From assembly GCA_025997455.1 (NCBI GenBank), contig BNUP01000008.1, forward strand, positions 1 to 35,098: a stretch of 35,098 nt of DNA, read 5' to 3'. Origin of the DNA: Fibrobacterales bacterium (GTDB lineage Bacteria > Fibrobacterota > Fibrobacteria > Fibrobacterales > Fibrobacteraceae). The notes under the pieces were generated by a model. That model had not been told where the DNA came from, made no database searches, and saw only the letters and a list, made by a program, of their open reading frames with translations. The translations under genes were made by a program, and so were the position numbers. Shown one piece after another: positions 13,143-21,340 of this stretch. Position 1 is the stretch's first letter. Each line of letters begins with the position of its first letter.

Positions 13143-14807
13143 ATGACTAAACCGAATTTACTTCCTGAATGGAAAGCCCTTGAAGCGCAGGCACGAGTTG
13201 CACAAAAAACGCAAATGCGCGACCTCTTCAAAGCCGACTCAGAACGCGGCACTCGTTATGCCGTTGAGGCGTGCGGAATTTATTTGGACTACTCGAAAAA
13301 TCGAGTGAGTTCGGATACGCTCGACCTGCTCACAAATTTGCTCAAAAATTCAGGTTTTGAGGAGATGAGGGAGAAATTTTTCACGGGAGGAAAGATTAAC
13401 CTCACCGAGAAACGCGCGGTTTTGCATACCGCACTACGCTATCAGGGTAAAGACCCTATATCGGTAGATGGTCGCGATGTTATGCCCGGTGTTCGTTCGG
13501 TGCTTTCGCATATAAAGGAATTTACGGAAAAGGTGCGGGGCGGCGAGTGGCTTGGGCACAGCGGAAAACCGATAAAAAGCATTGTGAATATCGGCATAGG
13601 CGGCTCGGATTTGGGACCGGTGATGGTTTGTGAGGCGTTAAAGCACTACGCAGGTGAAGACTCGCCCGAAATTTATTTTGTCTCCAATGTCGATGGAACG
13701 CACATTGCGGAAACTTTGAAAAAGGTGAATTTGGAGGAGACCCTTTGGATAGTGGCATCCAAAACCTTCACCACACAAGAGACAATGACCAACGCCCGCA
13801 CCGCCAAATTGGCTGTTTTAACCGCCTATAACGGTGATGAATCATCTATTGCAAAGCATTTTGTCGCACTTTCAACCAACTCCGAAGAGGTTGCAAAATT
13901 CGGTATTGACACTGCGAATATGTTTGAGTTTTGGGATTGGGTCGGCGGGAGATACAGTTTGTGGTCAGCCATAGGTTTGCCCATTGCACTGAGAATAGGT
14001 TTTGATAATTATATGCTGTTGCACGCTGGTGCTTATGATATGGATGTCCATTTTCGCAACGCACCCTTAGAGCAGAATTTGCCCGTTATTTTGGGCTTGC
14101 TCGGCGTTTGGTATAATAATTTTTTGGGTGCGGCATCATACACAATTCTCCCTTATGACCAGTATATGCACAGATTCGCCGCTTACTTTCAGCAGGCAGA
14201 TATGGAATCTAACGGCAAAACGGTAGATAGAGAAGGTGCACGAGTAGATTACCAAACGGGTCCTGTTCTGTGGGGCGAACCGGGTACAAACGGACAACAC
14301 GCTTTTTATCAACTTATACATCAGGGAACTAAACTTATTCCCTGTGATTTTATTGCTCCTGCAAATTCGCTCAACAAAATAGGCGACCATCATCGCAAAC
14401 TGCTTTCTAACTTTTTTGCACAAACAGAGGCTCTGCTCAACGGGAAGACTCTGGAAGAGGCACAAAATGAATTGGTGAAGGCTGGTAAAACCGATGAGGA
14501 AGTGGAATTTCTCGCTCCTCATAAAGTTTTTGAAGGGAACAGACCCTCTAACTCCATCCTCGTAAAAAAAATTGACCCGCGCACTCTCGGTTCGCTTATT
14601 GCGATGTATGAGCATAAAATTTTTGTGCAGGGTGTAATTTGGAATGTGAACAGTTATGACCAATGGGGTGTGGAACTCGGCAAACAATTGGCAAATAAAA
14701 TTTTGCCCGAATTAGAAAAAGGCGAAACAAATCCCGATATTGAACTATCACACGACAGCAGTACCAACGGACTGATTAAATGGTATTTGACACACAGGGA
14801 ACAATAA
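13143..14807 (+). CDS. pgi: Glucose-6-phosphate isomerase
   Basis: A 554-residue enzyme interconverting glucose 6-phosphate and fructose 6-phosphate in glycolysis and gluconeogenesis. Clear family blocks are IGIGGSDLGPVMVCEAL (sugar-phosphate site), VASKTFTTQETMTNA, the signature DWVGGRYSLWSAIGLP, GEPGTNGQHAFYQLIHQGT with the catalytic Glu and His, and the C-terminal QWGVELGKQLA containing the conserved Lys. Length fits the large bacterial/eukaryotic type (545-560). The frame stays open upstream to 12999, but that part is repeat sequence; ATG 13143 follows a -10 box by 9 nt. The FKBP gene starts 24 nt downstream. Confidence 0.97.
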   Translation: MTKPNLLPEWKALEAQARVAQKTQMRDLFKADSERGTRYAVEACGIYLDYSKNRVSSDTLDLLTNLLKNSGFEEMREKFFTGGKINLTEKRAVLHTALRYQGKDPISVDGRDVMPGVRSVLSHIKEFTEKVRGGEWLGHSGKPIKSIVNIGIGGSDLGPVMVCEALKHYAGEDSPEIYFVSNVDGTHIAETLKKVNLEETLWIVASKTFTTQETMTNARTAKLAVLTAYNGDESSIAKHFVALSTNSEEVAKFGIDTANMFEFWDWVGGRYSLWSAIGLPIALRIGFDNYMLLHAGAYDMDVHFRNAPLEQNLPVILGLLGVWYNNFLGAASYTILPYDQYMHRFAAYFQQADMESNGKTVDREGARVDYQTGPVLWGEPGTNGQHAFYQLIHQGTKLIPCDFIAPANSLNKIGDHHRKLLSNFFAQTEALLNGKTLEEAQNELVKAGKTDEEVEFLAPHKVFEGNRPSNSILVKKIDPRTLGSLIAMYEHKIFVQGVIWNVNSYDQWGVELGKQLANKILPELEKGETNPDIELSHDSSTNGLIKWYLTHREQ

Positions 14808-14831
14808 TTCAACCTATTGAAGGCTGTTGCA

Positions 14832-16001
14832 ATGATTAAAAACTTTTTATTCACAATATTATTATGCATATTTGCGGGGCAATCTATGGCATCATCTGCG
14901 GAATCTAAACTTGAAACCGAACTTTTGAAAGAAGGTGCGGGCGATACCGTGAAAAGCGGGCAACTCGTGCAGGTGCATTATATAGGTTGGCTCGCAACGG
15001 ACAGCATTAAAAACGACAGCACCAAATTTGACGGCTCGCGGGACAGAGGCGAACCTTTGGAGTTTGTGCTCGGTGCGGGGCAGGTGATAAAGGGTTGGGA
15101 TTTGGGAATTGAAGGTATGAAAATCGGAGAGATTCGCAAATTAAAAATTCCCTCCGCACTTGCTTACGGAAACAGGTCTATGGGACCAATTCCCGCAAAT
15201 TCCGATTTGGTCTTTGAAGTTGAATTGCTCAATGCACAAAAACCGCTCGCTCCAGATACATTGCTTTCTCCCGCCAAATTAAAATGGAAAGCAACAGCAC
15301 CCGGCATCGAAATTTTTGACGAGAAAATCGGCGACGGCACAGAATTACACGCAGGAATGGAACTCTCTTTTCATTATACGGGTTGGATTTCAAACGGACA
15401 CAAATTCGGCAGTTCAAAGGATTTCGGAAAACCCGCGAGCGTTCTGTTCGGCACGGGAAAATTGGTGCACGGTTTGGAAATGGGTTTGGAGTCAATAATG
15501 CAGGGCGGAGTGCGGTGGCTCAGACTTTCTCCGTCAATGGCTTACGGGCCTGCGGCAATGACAAGCATTCCTCCCAATTCAACGCTGATATTTCGCATTC
15601 AGGCGGAGAGCATAGAATTTGATGCGGAACTCGCGGCTACAATGGATTTTTTCCCAAATGCGGAAAAAGTGAAATGGACAGACGGAGCAGACGGCTTAAA
15701 ATTCTCGATTGAAAAAGAGGGTGAGGGCGAGGCTGTAAAATCAGGTCAAATTGTGAAGGTGCATTATACGGGTTGGCTAAGCGATGGGACTAAATTTGAT
15801 TCTTCGCGCGACCGAGGCGAACCGATTACCCTTGAACTCGGTGCGGGTCGGGTAATTCGCGGGTGGGATTTAGGTTTGGAAGATATGCGGTCGGGTGAAA
15901 AACGACTTCTTTTAATTCCTCCGAATTTGGGCTACGGGGCAAGCGGAGGCGGTCCAATTCCTCCGAATGCAACTTTGATTTTTGCAGTGGAATTGCAGTG
16001 A
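14832..16001 (+). CDS. Three-domain FKBP-type peptidyl-prolyl isomerase, exported
   Basis: A 389-residue protein with a signal peptide (IKNFLFTILLCIFAGQSMAS). Three FKBP domains in tandem lie at about 20-135, 150-255 and 270-389. Domains 1 and 3 keep the active-site pattern (VHYIGWL/VHYTGWL, KFDGSRDRGEP/KFDSSRDRGEP, VIKGWDLG/VIRGWDLG, IPANS/IPPNA). Domain 2 is degenerate (SFHYTGWISNGHKFGSSKDF, LVHGLEMGL) and lacks the usual Trp, so it may only bind. It would catalyse proline isomerisation of secreted or outer-membrane proteins in the periplasm. Start chosen for GAAGG 8 nt upstream of ATG 14832. Probably co-transcribed with pgi. Confidence 0.92.
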   Translation: MIKNFLFTILLCIFAGQSMASSAESKLETELLKEGAGDTVKSGQLVQVHYIGWLATDSIKNDSTKFDGSRDRGEPLEFVLGAGQVIKGWDLGIEGMKIGEIRKLKIPSALAYGNRSMGPIPANSDLVFEVELLNAQKPLAPDTLLSPAKLKWKATAPGIEIFDEKIGDGTELHAGMELSFHYTGWISNGHKFGSSKDFGKPASVLFGTGKLVHGLEMGLESIMQGGVRWLRLSPSMAYGPAAMTSIPPNSTLIFRIQAESIEFDAELAATMDFFPNAEKVKWTDGADGLKFSIEKEGEGEAVKSGQIVKVHYTGWLSDGTKFDSSRDRGEPITLELGAGRVIRGWDLGLEDMRSGEKRLLLIPPNLGYGASGGGPIPPNATLIFAVELQ

Positions 16002-16002
16002 T

Positions 16003-16104
16003 AAAGAGCGGAGTTACCTCTGCGTTGCGGGAGGCAGAAGGGAGAAGGGAATTGTAGGGGCGGGTTTTAAAGCCCTTGTAGAGGCGACCATTGGTCGCTC
16101 GTTT
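16003..16104. repeat. Intergenic palindromic repeats
   Basis: TTGTAGGGGCGGGTTTTAAA is followed by TTGTAGAGGCGACCATTGGT and CGC. The second contains the palindrome GCGACCATTGGTCGC; a degenerate copy (GAGACCATTGATCGCTC) lies near 32950 after pyrG. Confidence 0.65.
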
Positions 16105-16152
16105 TGAAGAGTAGTGTGGAGTCGAGTTATCTATTTAATTTTTGGAGGTTAT

Positions 16153-16893
16153 ATGAACAGCATAAAAGGCAAATGGGTTTTAATCACGGGTGCGGCACGA
16201 GGCGTTGGAAGGCAAATTGCACTTGCACTTGCAAAACAGGGTGCAAATTTGATTTTGCACAGCCGCGACTTAAAGCATACCGAAGGCTTGGAAGAGGAAG
16301 TGAAGGCGAGCGGTGTTTTGGCGTTTTCAATTGCGGCTGAACTGGGCAGTGATGCGGCAAGAAAAAAATTCCTTGCAGAAGTCGATAAAAAAGCCGCCGA
16401 GCAAAATTTTCAAATTGAAATAGTCTTTAACAATGCAGGTTTGCAAACCCCTTATCACGAGAATTGGTGGGAATTACCCGAATCGGAATACTTGACGAAT
16501 TTTCAGGTGAATGCAATTGCTCCGATTTTAATCAGTTGTCATTTTTTGCCGAAAATGTTAAAAAACGGATTTGGCAGGGTAATTTGTACAACAAGCGGAA
16601 TAGCGGAACAGCCCGAACAAATGGCTTATGCCGCCGCCAAAGCCGCTCTCGATAAATTTGTAAAAGACACTTCACCAAAATTAAAAGGCACAAACATTAC
16701 GCTCAACCTTTTAGACCCGGGTTGGCTACGCACCGATTTAGGCGGACCAAACGCTCCCAATTCCGTTGAAACGGCAATTCCCGGTGCAGTTGTTGCGGCA
16801 TTTGCAAGCGATGCGATAAACGGCAAATGGATTTCCGCGCAGGACTTTAGCGGTCTCACGCTTGAAAATGCAGTCGCCAAGTTAGAGGGGTAG
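16153..16893 (+). CDS. Short-chain dehydrogenase/reductase
   Basis: A 246-residue classical SDR. It has the NAD(P) motif TGAARGVG (12-19), NNAG in the fourth strand, the catalytic Ser in TTSGIAE and the YAAAK pair (Tyr/Lys), and a PGWLRTDLGGPNA loop after strand six. It resembles FabG-type 3-oxoacyl-ACP reductases, but the substrate cannot be told. HSRD after the second strand favours NADPH. The ATG at 16153 has a strong GGAGG 6 nt upstream. The cobalamin adenosyltransferase follows after 23 nt, suggesting co-transcription without an obvious pathway link. Confidence 0.88.
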   Translation: MNSIKGKWVLITGAARGVGRQIALALAKQGANLILHSRDLKHTEGLEEEVKASGVLAFSIAAELGSDAARKKFLAEVDKKAAEQNFQIEIVFNNAGLQTPYHENWWELPESEYLTNFQVNAIAPILISCHFLPKMLKNGFGRVICTTSGIAEQPEQMAYAAAKAALDKFVKDTSPKLKGTNITLNLLDPGWLRTDLGGPNAPNSVETAIPGAVVAAFASDAINGKWISAQDFSGLTLENAVAKLEG

Positions 16894-16916
16894 GCACGCT
16901 TTCGTAATTTCCCGTT

Positions 16917-17477
16917 ATGAACCTGACAAAAATTTACACGCGCGGGGGCGATAAGGGCAAAACCTCTTTGATAGGCGGAGAACGAATTTCAAAGTCGAGC
17001 ACACGGCTTGAGGCGTATGGAACCCTCGATGAACTGAACGCTTTTGTTGGGCAATTAAGGGTTGACGCGGCACACACCGCGTTCGCAATAAAAGACAAAA
17101 ATTTATCAGACGAACTCGGCTACATTCAACGACGAATTTTTGATGCAGGAACAATACTTGCAACCCCCGAAGGCAAGGAATGGGAAGGAATGCCGAATAT
17201 AACGGAAAAGCATATTGAGGAATTGGAAATTGCAATTGACAAAATGAACGCAGAACTTAAACCCTTAAAAACATTTACCGTTCCGGGTAGCGACCCGTTA
17301 AATGCAAAGGCACATATATGCCGCACCGTATGTCGCCGTGCCGAAAGAGTTCTGTGTTTTGCAAAAGAAAACGGAGTTGCCGTGAGCGACTCCGTTATGG
17401 CATACATAAATCGTTTATCGGATTATTTTTTTGTTCTCTCGCGGTTTGTATCAAAAGAGAGCGAGTTGCTTTTATAG
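16917..17477 (+). CDS. PduO-type cob(I)alamin adenosyltransferase
   Basis: A 186-residue ATP:cob(I)alamin adenosyltransferase of the PduO/MMAB family, which makes adenosylcobalamin. The N-terminal ATP motif is YTRGGDKGKTSLIGG, followed by YGTLDELNAFVG, FTVPGSDPLNAKAHICRTVC and RRAERVL (the conserved Arg cluster), and INRLSDYFFVLSRF. Length is typical. It converges on the outer-membrane protein gene, 11 nt away. Start by homology; no clear ribosome site, so translation may depend on the SDR transcript. Confidence 0.95.
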   Translation: MNLTKIYTRGGDKGKTSLIGGERISKSSTRLEAYGTLDELNAFVGQLRVDAAHTAFAIKDKNLSDELGYIQRRIFDAGTILATPEGKEWEGMPNITEKHIEELEIAIDKMNAELKPLKTFTVPGSDPLNAKAHICRTVCRRAERVLCFAKENGVAVSDSVMAYINRLSDYFFVLSRFVSKESELLL

Positions 17478-17488
17478 CGAAATCGCCT

Positions 17489-18268
17489 TTATAATGCGAA
17501 TCCGCCGCCGACTTCTAACACAAATCCGTTTGAAAATTGACTATCGACATTTCCGCCAAAGTAATATTTGCCGTTGGCGTATATAGCGATTGGAATTATA
17601 GGCGGTTTAATGCGAATGCCCGCAATTGCGTGTGCACCCGCGCCGAATGTAAATCTCTCGTCTTCTAAGGCTTTTGCAAGTGCAGTGCCGATTTTATCGG
17701 CATCTATATCTGCAGGGTCGCCCAAGAATGCTCCCTGAACATCTTCTCTTTCTAAAAATTTGCTGACAAATTTTTTATTCATTATGGGAGTAGTAATAAT
17801 ATAACTGAAACCACCGCCTATATACGGGCGAATTATCGGCAAAAAGTCAAAAGGATAAGTTACGGATAAGTCAAAGTTAGATGCCGAAAATAGCGGTGTC
17901 GCTTTGCCGAAAAACGGCAAGCCTAAATCGACTTCCATAGGAAAATCTTTATTTACAATCTCCCCGTTTTCGTTTAAGGTTGGCACTTGCAGAACGGTAG
18001 CATACCTTGCACCGACTATATTAGCGGTTAGTTCCACATCTACAAAGGGAATTATATCTACCCAAGCCTTAAATCCCAGACCCTTTAAGCCATCGGCTTT
18101 CTGTTGTTCCAAAGTTATTGCACCCAAATTTGGAATAGGTAAAACTTCGCCTTTATCCGCTTTAAGCGAACCTGTGTTCATAACAAAATGCGCTCCGATA
18201 CCTGCGATAGCGAATGCCTGTGTTGTTGCAAAAAGTGCAACCGCCGCCGAAACAAGAATTTTTCTCAC
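17489..18268 (-). CDS. Outer-membrane beta-barrel protein, hypothetical
   Basis: A 259-residue protein with a Sec signal peptide (RKILVSAAVALFATTQAFA). Alternating hydrophobic segments follow, rich in Gly and aromatics (FDFLPIIRPYIGGGFSYIIT, AIYANGKYYFGGNVDSQFSN, FVLEVGGGFAL). The terminal strand ends in hydrophobic residues, as in autonomously folding outer-membrane barrels. No family function is recognised. The start is GTG 18268 with GGAGG 6 nt upstream; the -10 box at 18293 gives a leader of about 17 nt. A weaker resemblance to the protein at 20387 is in size and style only. Confidence 0.75.
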   Translation of the reverse strand: MRKILVSAAVALFATTQAFAIAGIGAHFVMNTGSLKADKGEVLPIPNLGAITLEQQKADGLKGLGFKAWVDIIPFVDVELTANIVGARYATVLQVPTLNENGEIVNKDFPMEVDLGLPFFGKATPLFSASNFDLSVTYPFDFLPIIRPYIGGGFSYIITTPIMNKKFVSKFLEREDVQGAFLGDPADIDADKIGTALAKALEDERFTFGAGAHAIAGIRIKPPIIPIAIYANGKYYFGGNVDSQFSNGFVLEVGGGFAL

Positions 18269-18292
18269 AATATGCCTCCGATTTATTGGGGA

Positions 18293-18298
18293 AAGGTA
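18293..18298 (-). promoter_or_regulatory. -10 box TACCTT of the outer-membrane protein gene
   Basis: TTTTCTACCTTTCCCC on the minus strand. Here the start codon is 24 nt away and has a GGAGG, unlike the leaderless genes. Confidence 0.5.
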
Positions 18299-18500
18299 GA
18301 AAATTTGGGGTGTAGGGGTATGGGGTGTGGCGTGTAGGGTGTGGGGTTTGGGGTTTTGGAAGGGGATACGGGAATTGTAGTGGCGTGGTTTTTAACCCGC
18401 CCTTTTAGAATTGCAAGAGTTGAAAGTTAAAAGTGTAAAGTTATTATTCTCTACTCTTTACTCTTTACACTCCCTTCTCCCTTCTCCATTTCCCAAACTT
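18299..18500. repeat. Intergenic repeat mosaic
   Basis: GGGGTGTAGGGGTATGGGGT tract (18306-18355), TTGTAGTGGCGTGGTTTTTA palindrome (about 18375-18412), then TTGAAAGTTAAAAGTGTAAAG and ACTCTTTAC low-complexity units. With the element at 18507 it fills the 436-nt gap before ahcY. Confidence 0.7.
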
Positions 18501-18506
18501 TCTACA

Positions 18507-18676
18507 GAGAACCACTATTAACCTCATAAGAGGTTGGTAGAGGTTACCAAGCGACATGGGCGAACTGCGTTTTTTATGGTGATAATGTCATCCTGCGGCG
18601 AATGCTCGCAGTATCGCCGTCGTCTCTAAAAACTCAAATCTGTGGAATTGTGTTACAAAGAGAGTTTTTAGAGATT
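18507..18676 (+). repeat. Two-hairpin modular element, type B (copy 2), upstream of ahcY
   Basis: Hairpin A' AACCACTATTAACCTC...GAGGTTGGTAGAGGTT (18510-18545). Core AGCGACATGGGCGAACTG. Inner hairpin CTGCG/CGCAG, its TCCTGCGG/CGCAGTA flank disturbed in this copy. TCGCCGTCGTCTC. Hairpin B' CTCTAAAAACTC (18624-18635) with GAGTTTTTAGAG (18662-18673). TTTCTACA occurs just before the element and TTTTCTACATT just after, so the insertion may have duplicated the original -10 region. Confidence 0.8.
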
Positions 18677-18679
18677 TTC

Positions 18680-18685
18680 TACATT
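18680..18685 (+). promoter_or_regulatory. -10 box TACATT of ahcY
   Basis: TTTTCTACATT follows directly on hairpin B'. The ATG is 19 nt further, with GAGG before it, so the leader is short but conventional. Confidence 0.5.
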
Positions 18686-18704
18686 CCAAAAAAAAGAGGT
18701 TTTT

Positions 18705-20171
18705 ATGGCACTTGACTATAAGGTCGCAGATATTGCACTCGCAGATTGGGGTCGCAAGGAAATTGAACTCGCCGAAACGGAAATGCCGGGGCTAATGGCT
18801 CTCCGCAAGGAATACAAGGGAAAGCAGCCGCTAAAAGGCGCACGCATAATGGGCAGTTTGCACATGACAATTCAAACGGCAGTGCTGATAGAAACTCTAA
18901 CCGAGTTAGGTGCGGAAGTTCGCTGGGTGAGTTGCAACATTTTCAGCACTCAAGACCACGCGGCGGCGGCAGTTGCGGTTGGCAAAAACGGCACTCCCAA
19001 AAATCCGAAGGGCGTTAGCGTGTTCGCTTGGAAGGGCGAAAGTTTAACGGAATATTGGGACAACACCGCAAGGGCAATGGAATTTCCAAACGGCAAAGTC
19101 CCGAACTTAATTTTAGATGACGGCGGCGATGCAACTATGCTCGTGGTGCGCGGAGCACAATTTGAAGATGCAGGCAAAATTCCCGCTTTTAATGCAAAAA
19201 CAGATAGCGAAGAATGGGGCGTTTTTCTCGCTCTTTGCAAAAAACAATTCGCACAAAATCCAAAACATTGGTCAAAAATTCGTGAGCAAATCAGAGGCGT
19301 TTCCGAAGAAACTACCACGGGCGTTCATCGCTTATATGAAATGTCGCGCAAAAAAGAATTGCCTTTCCCCGCGATAAATGTCAATGACTCCGTAACAAAA
19401 TCAAAATTCGATAACCTCTACGGTTGCAGACACTCGTTGATAGACGGTTTTAACCGAGCAACAGATGTTATGATAGCGGGAAAAATCGCAGTCGTTTGCG
19501 GTTATGGCGATGTCGGTAAAGGTTGTGCACAGAGTTTGCGCGGTCAGGGTGCACGGGTGATAATCACCGAAGTGGATCCAATTTGTGCATTGCAGGCGAG
19601 TATGGAAGGTTATGAAGTTCGTCGCTTGTCGAGCGTGGTTGGGGTTGCGGATTTGTTCGTCACAACAACGGGCAACACAAATATAATTTTGGCAAGCGAT
19701 ATGGAAAAAATGAAAAATCGTGCAGTGGTCGGCAACATTGGGCATTTCGATAACGAAATAGATATGGCGGGTCTCAAAAAAATTAAAGGCATAAAAAAAC
19801 GCAATATTAAGCCGCAATACGATGAATGGATTTTCAAAGACGGTCATAGCGTTTTAATTTTGGCAGAAGGACGGTTGCTGAATTTGGGTTGTGCAACGGG
19901 ACATCCGAGTTTTGTTATGAGTGCAAGTTTCACTAACCAAACCATTGCACAAATTGAACTGTGGCTAAACGCACAAGGCAAAAAGACCCTCGCCGGTATA
20001 GAATACGCAAATGGTGAAGTTTATACGCTGCCAAAAATTTTAGACGAAAAGGTCGCTCGCCTGCATCTCGAAAAATTGGGCGTTGAACTCACTCAACTCA
20101 CAAAATCTCAAGCGGACTATATAGGCGTGAGCGTAGACGGACCTTACAAAGCGGAAAATTACAGGTATTAA
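18705..20171 (+). CDS. ahcY: Adenosylhomocysteinase
   Basis: A 488-residue S-adenosylhomocysteine hydrolase, which splits SAH to adenosine and homocysteine and so relieves product inhibition of methyltransferases. Diagnostic blocks are GSLHMTIQTAVLIETL (49-64), SCNIFSTQDHAAAA with the substrate His, DDGGDATMLV, the catalytic Lys region VNDSVTKSKFDNLYGCRHSL, the NAD motif GYGDVGKGCA (266-275), GNIGHFDNEIDM and the C-terminal PYKAENYRY that closes the partner's NAD site. It is slightly longer than most (430-480). Type-B repeat elements lie both upstream and downstream. Confidence 0.97.
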   Translation: MALDYKVADIALADWGRKEIELAETEMPGLMALRKEYKGKQPLKGARIMGSLHMTIQTAVLIETLTELGAEVRWVSCNIFSTQDHAAAAVAVGKNGTPKNPKGVSVFAWKGESLTEYWDNTARAMEFPNGKVPNLILDDGGDATMLVVRGAQFEDAGKIPAFNAKTDSEEWGVFLALCKKQFAQNPKHWSKIREQIRGVSEETTTGVHRLYEMSRKKELPFPAINVNDSVTKSKFDNLYGCRHSLIDGFNRATDVMIAGKIAVVCGYGDVGKGCAQSLRGQGARVIITEVDPICALQASMEGYEVRRLSSVVGVADLFVTTTGNTNIILASDMEKMKNRAVVGNIGHFDNEIDMAGLKKIKGIKKRNIKPQYDEWIFKDGHSVLILAEGRLLNLGCATGHPSFVMSASFTNQTIAQIELWLNAQGKKTLAGIEYANGEVYTLPKILDEKVARLHLEKLGVELTQLTKSQADYIGVSVDGPYKAENYRY

Positions 20172-20177
20172 ATATTT

Positions 20178-20290
20178 CTCTAAGCGACACTGGCGAACTA
20201 TGAGAATGTTTATTTTTTGCAGTATCGCCGTCGTCTCTAAAAACTCAAATCTGTGGAATTGTGTTACAAAGAGAGTTTTTAGAGGTTTTC
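20178..20290 (+). repeat. Two-hairpin modular element, type B lacking hairpin A (copy 3)
   Basis: The core AGCGACACTGGCGAACT (from 20183), a shortened middle, TATCGCCGTCGTCTC and hairpin B' (20235-20246 with 20273-20284), identical to the ahcY-upstream copy over the loop. It begins 6 nt after the ahcY stop and runs into the terminator at 20301. Confidence 0.75.
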
Positions 20291-20300
20291 TAAATAAAAA

Positions 20301-20328
20301 AACGCTCCTCGAAAGAGGGGCGTTTTTT
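20301..20328. terminator. Bidirectional Rho-independent terminator
   Basis: AACGCTCCTC (20301-20310), GAAA loop, GAGGGGCGTT (20315-20324), T-run to 20328 and an A-run before the stem. It can end ahcY on the plus strand and the outer-membrane gene (stop 20387) on the minus strand. Confidence 0.85.
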
Positions 20329-20331
20329 ATT

Positions 20332-20357
20332 GGATTCCCGCCTTCGCGGGAATGACA
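20332..20357. repeat. dRS3-like palindromic repeat
   Basis: ATTCCCGCCTTCGCGGGAAT flanked by GG and GACA. It fits ATTCCC-N8-GGGAAT exactly. Confidence 0.8.
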
Positions 20358-20386
20358 AGAGGGGGGTGGAATGACAAAAAGCGTGT

Positions 20387-21088
20387 TTAGAATGTTACGC
20401 TTGCGTCAAGTCCAACGGTGGTATTGACGGGGTCGTTGCCTGCATCTTTGCCAAAAGCAAACCCGACATTTGTGCCGAAGTTGAGATTGCCGACTGTAAC
20501 AGAATAACCGACAGCAGGACTAAAACCGAGACCTCTCTCATCGTCTTTAGGTTTAATTTTGGTACCATTGTCATCAGTATCAGTTAAGCCTGTGCCAATG
20601 TCAAAGGAAACCCAAAACAAACTTTTCTCGGAAAATGCAAAATCCAATTCAAGTCCGGCAGATAAATCTAAACCGTTTGTTTTTTTTGCAGCATCTTCGG
20701 TGTAAATGGTCACATCAACATTTGTGCCGAGAGAGAGTTTATCGGTGATGCTTGTTGAGAACTGTACATTAGGTGTGAAAGACCAAGCGGTTCCCGGGAA
20801 AGGAAAACCGACATCAACACCTGCACTCAACACCGGAATAATCTGGTAACGGGCACCGAGAAGATAATTGCCTCCTTCACCGCCCCACCAAGATTGCAAT
20901 TCCAAATTGGCAAGAGGAGCATAACGGATACCGAAATCTATATCTTTGCCTGGATCATTTCCTTGACGAGAATCAGAGAACGCTATTTTCGCTTGTCCTT
21001 TTCCGTCTTCAATTACGGGGAATTTATCCCAGCCGGCAAATGCAGATACTGCACACGCAAAGACGGCAACTGCTAAAACTTTCTTCAT
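20387..21088 (-). CDS. Outer-membrane beta-barrel protein, hypothetical
   Basis: A 233-residue protein with a signal peptide (KKVLAVAVFACAVSAFA). Antiparallel-strand-like segments follow (IDFGIRYAPLANLELQSWWG, NYLLGARYQIIPVLSAGVDV, LSLGTNVDVTIYTED), with a final strand VNTTVGLDASVTF ending in Phe, the usual outer-membrane assembly signal. Probably a small porin-like barrel; no specific function. The start is ATG 21088 because the signal peptide begins there and GGAG lies upstream; the open frame to 21148 crosses the promoter. Confidence 0.75.
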   Translation of the reverse strand: MKKVLAVAVFACAVSAFAGWDKFPVIEDGKGQAKIAFSDSRQGNDPGKDIDFGIRYAPLANLELQSWWGGEGGNYLLGARYQIIPVLSAGVDVGFPFPGTAWSFTPNVQFSTSITDKLSLGTNVDVTIYTEDAAKKTNGLDLSAGLELDFAFSEKSLFWVSFDIGTGLTDTDDNGTKIKPKDDERGLGFSPAVGYSVTVGNLNFGTNVGFAFGKDAGNDPVNTTVGLDASVTF

Positions 21089-21119
21089 AATGGACTCCAT
21101 GTTAAGTTTATCAGACAAT

Positions 21120-21148
21120 AATATAGAAAAAATTGTGCCATTTTTCAA
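21120..21148 (-). promoter_or_regulatory. Consensus-like sigma70 promoter
   Basis: -35 TTGAAA (21143-21148), 17-nt spacer, -10 TATATT (21120-21125) preceded by TTTTTTC. It implies a leader of about 24 nt with a ribosome site. This is the best canonical promoter in the window and fixes the -10 reading of the TTTTCTA motif. Confidence 0.75.
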
Positions 21149-21224
21149 ATGCTTTTTAATTTTTTAAGGATAAATGGCAAATTTAAGGGATAAAGTGCTT
21201 AGAAATCACAAAAAAACGCATCTT

Positions 21225-21326
21225 TTGTAATTAAAAAATTTATGCATTACATTATGATAAAAAATTACAATTTAATTTTACAACAAAATTACAACAATAT
21301 TGTAATTTTAAGGACTTTTTTGTAAT
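21225..21326. promoter_or_regulatory. Array of five TTGTAAT/ATTACAA heptamers
   Basis: Copies at 21225-21231, 21264-21270, 21288-21294, 21300-21306 and 21320-21326. The middle two form a perfect palindrome AAAATTACAA-CAATA-TTGTAATTTT (21285-21309). The array lies 100-200 nt upstream of the outer-membrane gene promoter and could be a repressor operator. AT-richness makes chance repeats possible. Confidence 0.4.
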
Positions 21327-21340
21327 AAAAACTGCATTTG

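Noticed and set aside
14136..14687. 183-residue minus-strand ORF inside pgi
   Set aside because: Shadow frame of a strongly conserved gene; the same applies to 31819-32232 and 32233-32808 in pyrG and 4175-4711 opposite the phage-type gene.
18507..18704. SAH or SAM riboswitch upstream of ahcY
   Set aside because: The structured region is a dispersed repeat also found downstream of ahcY and at folK; no known SAH riboswitch motif is visible.
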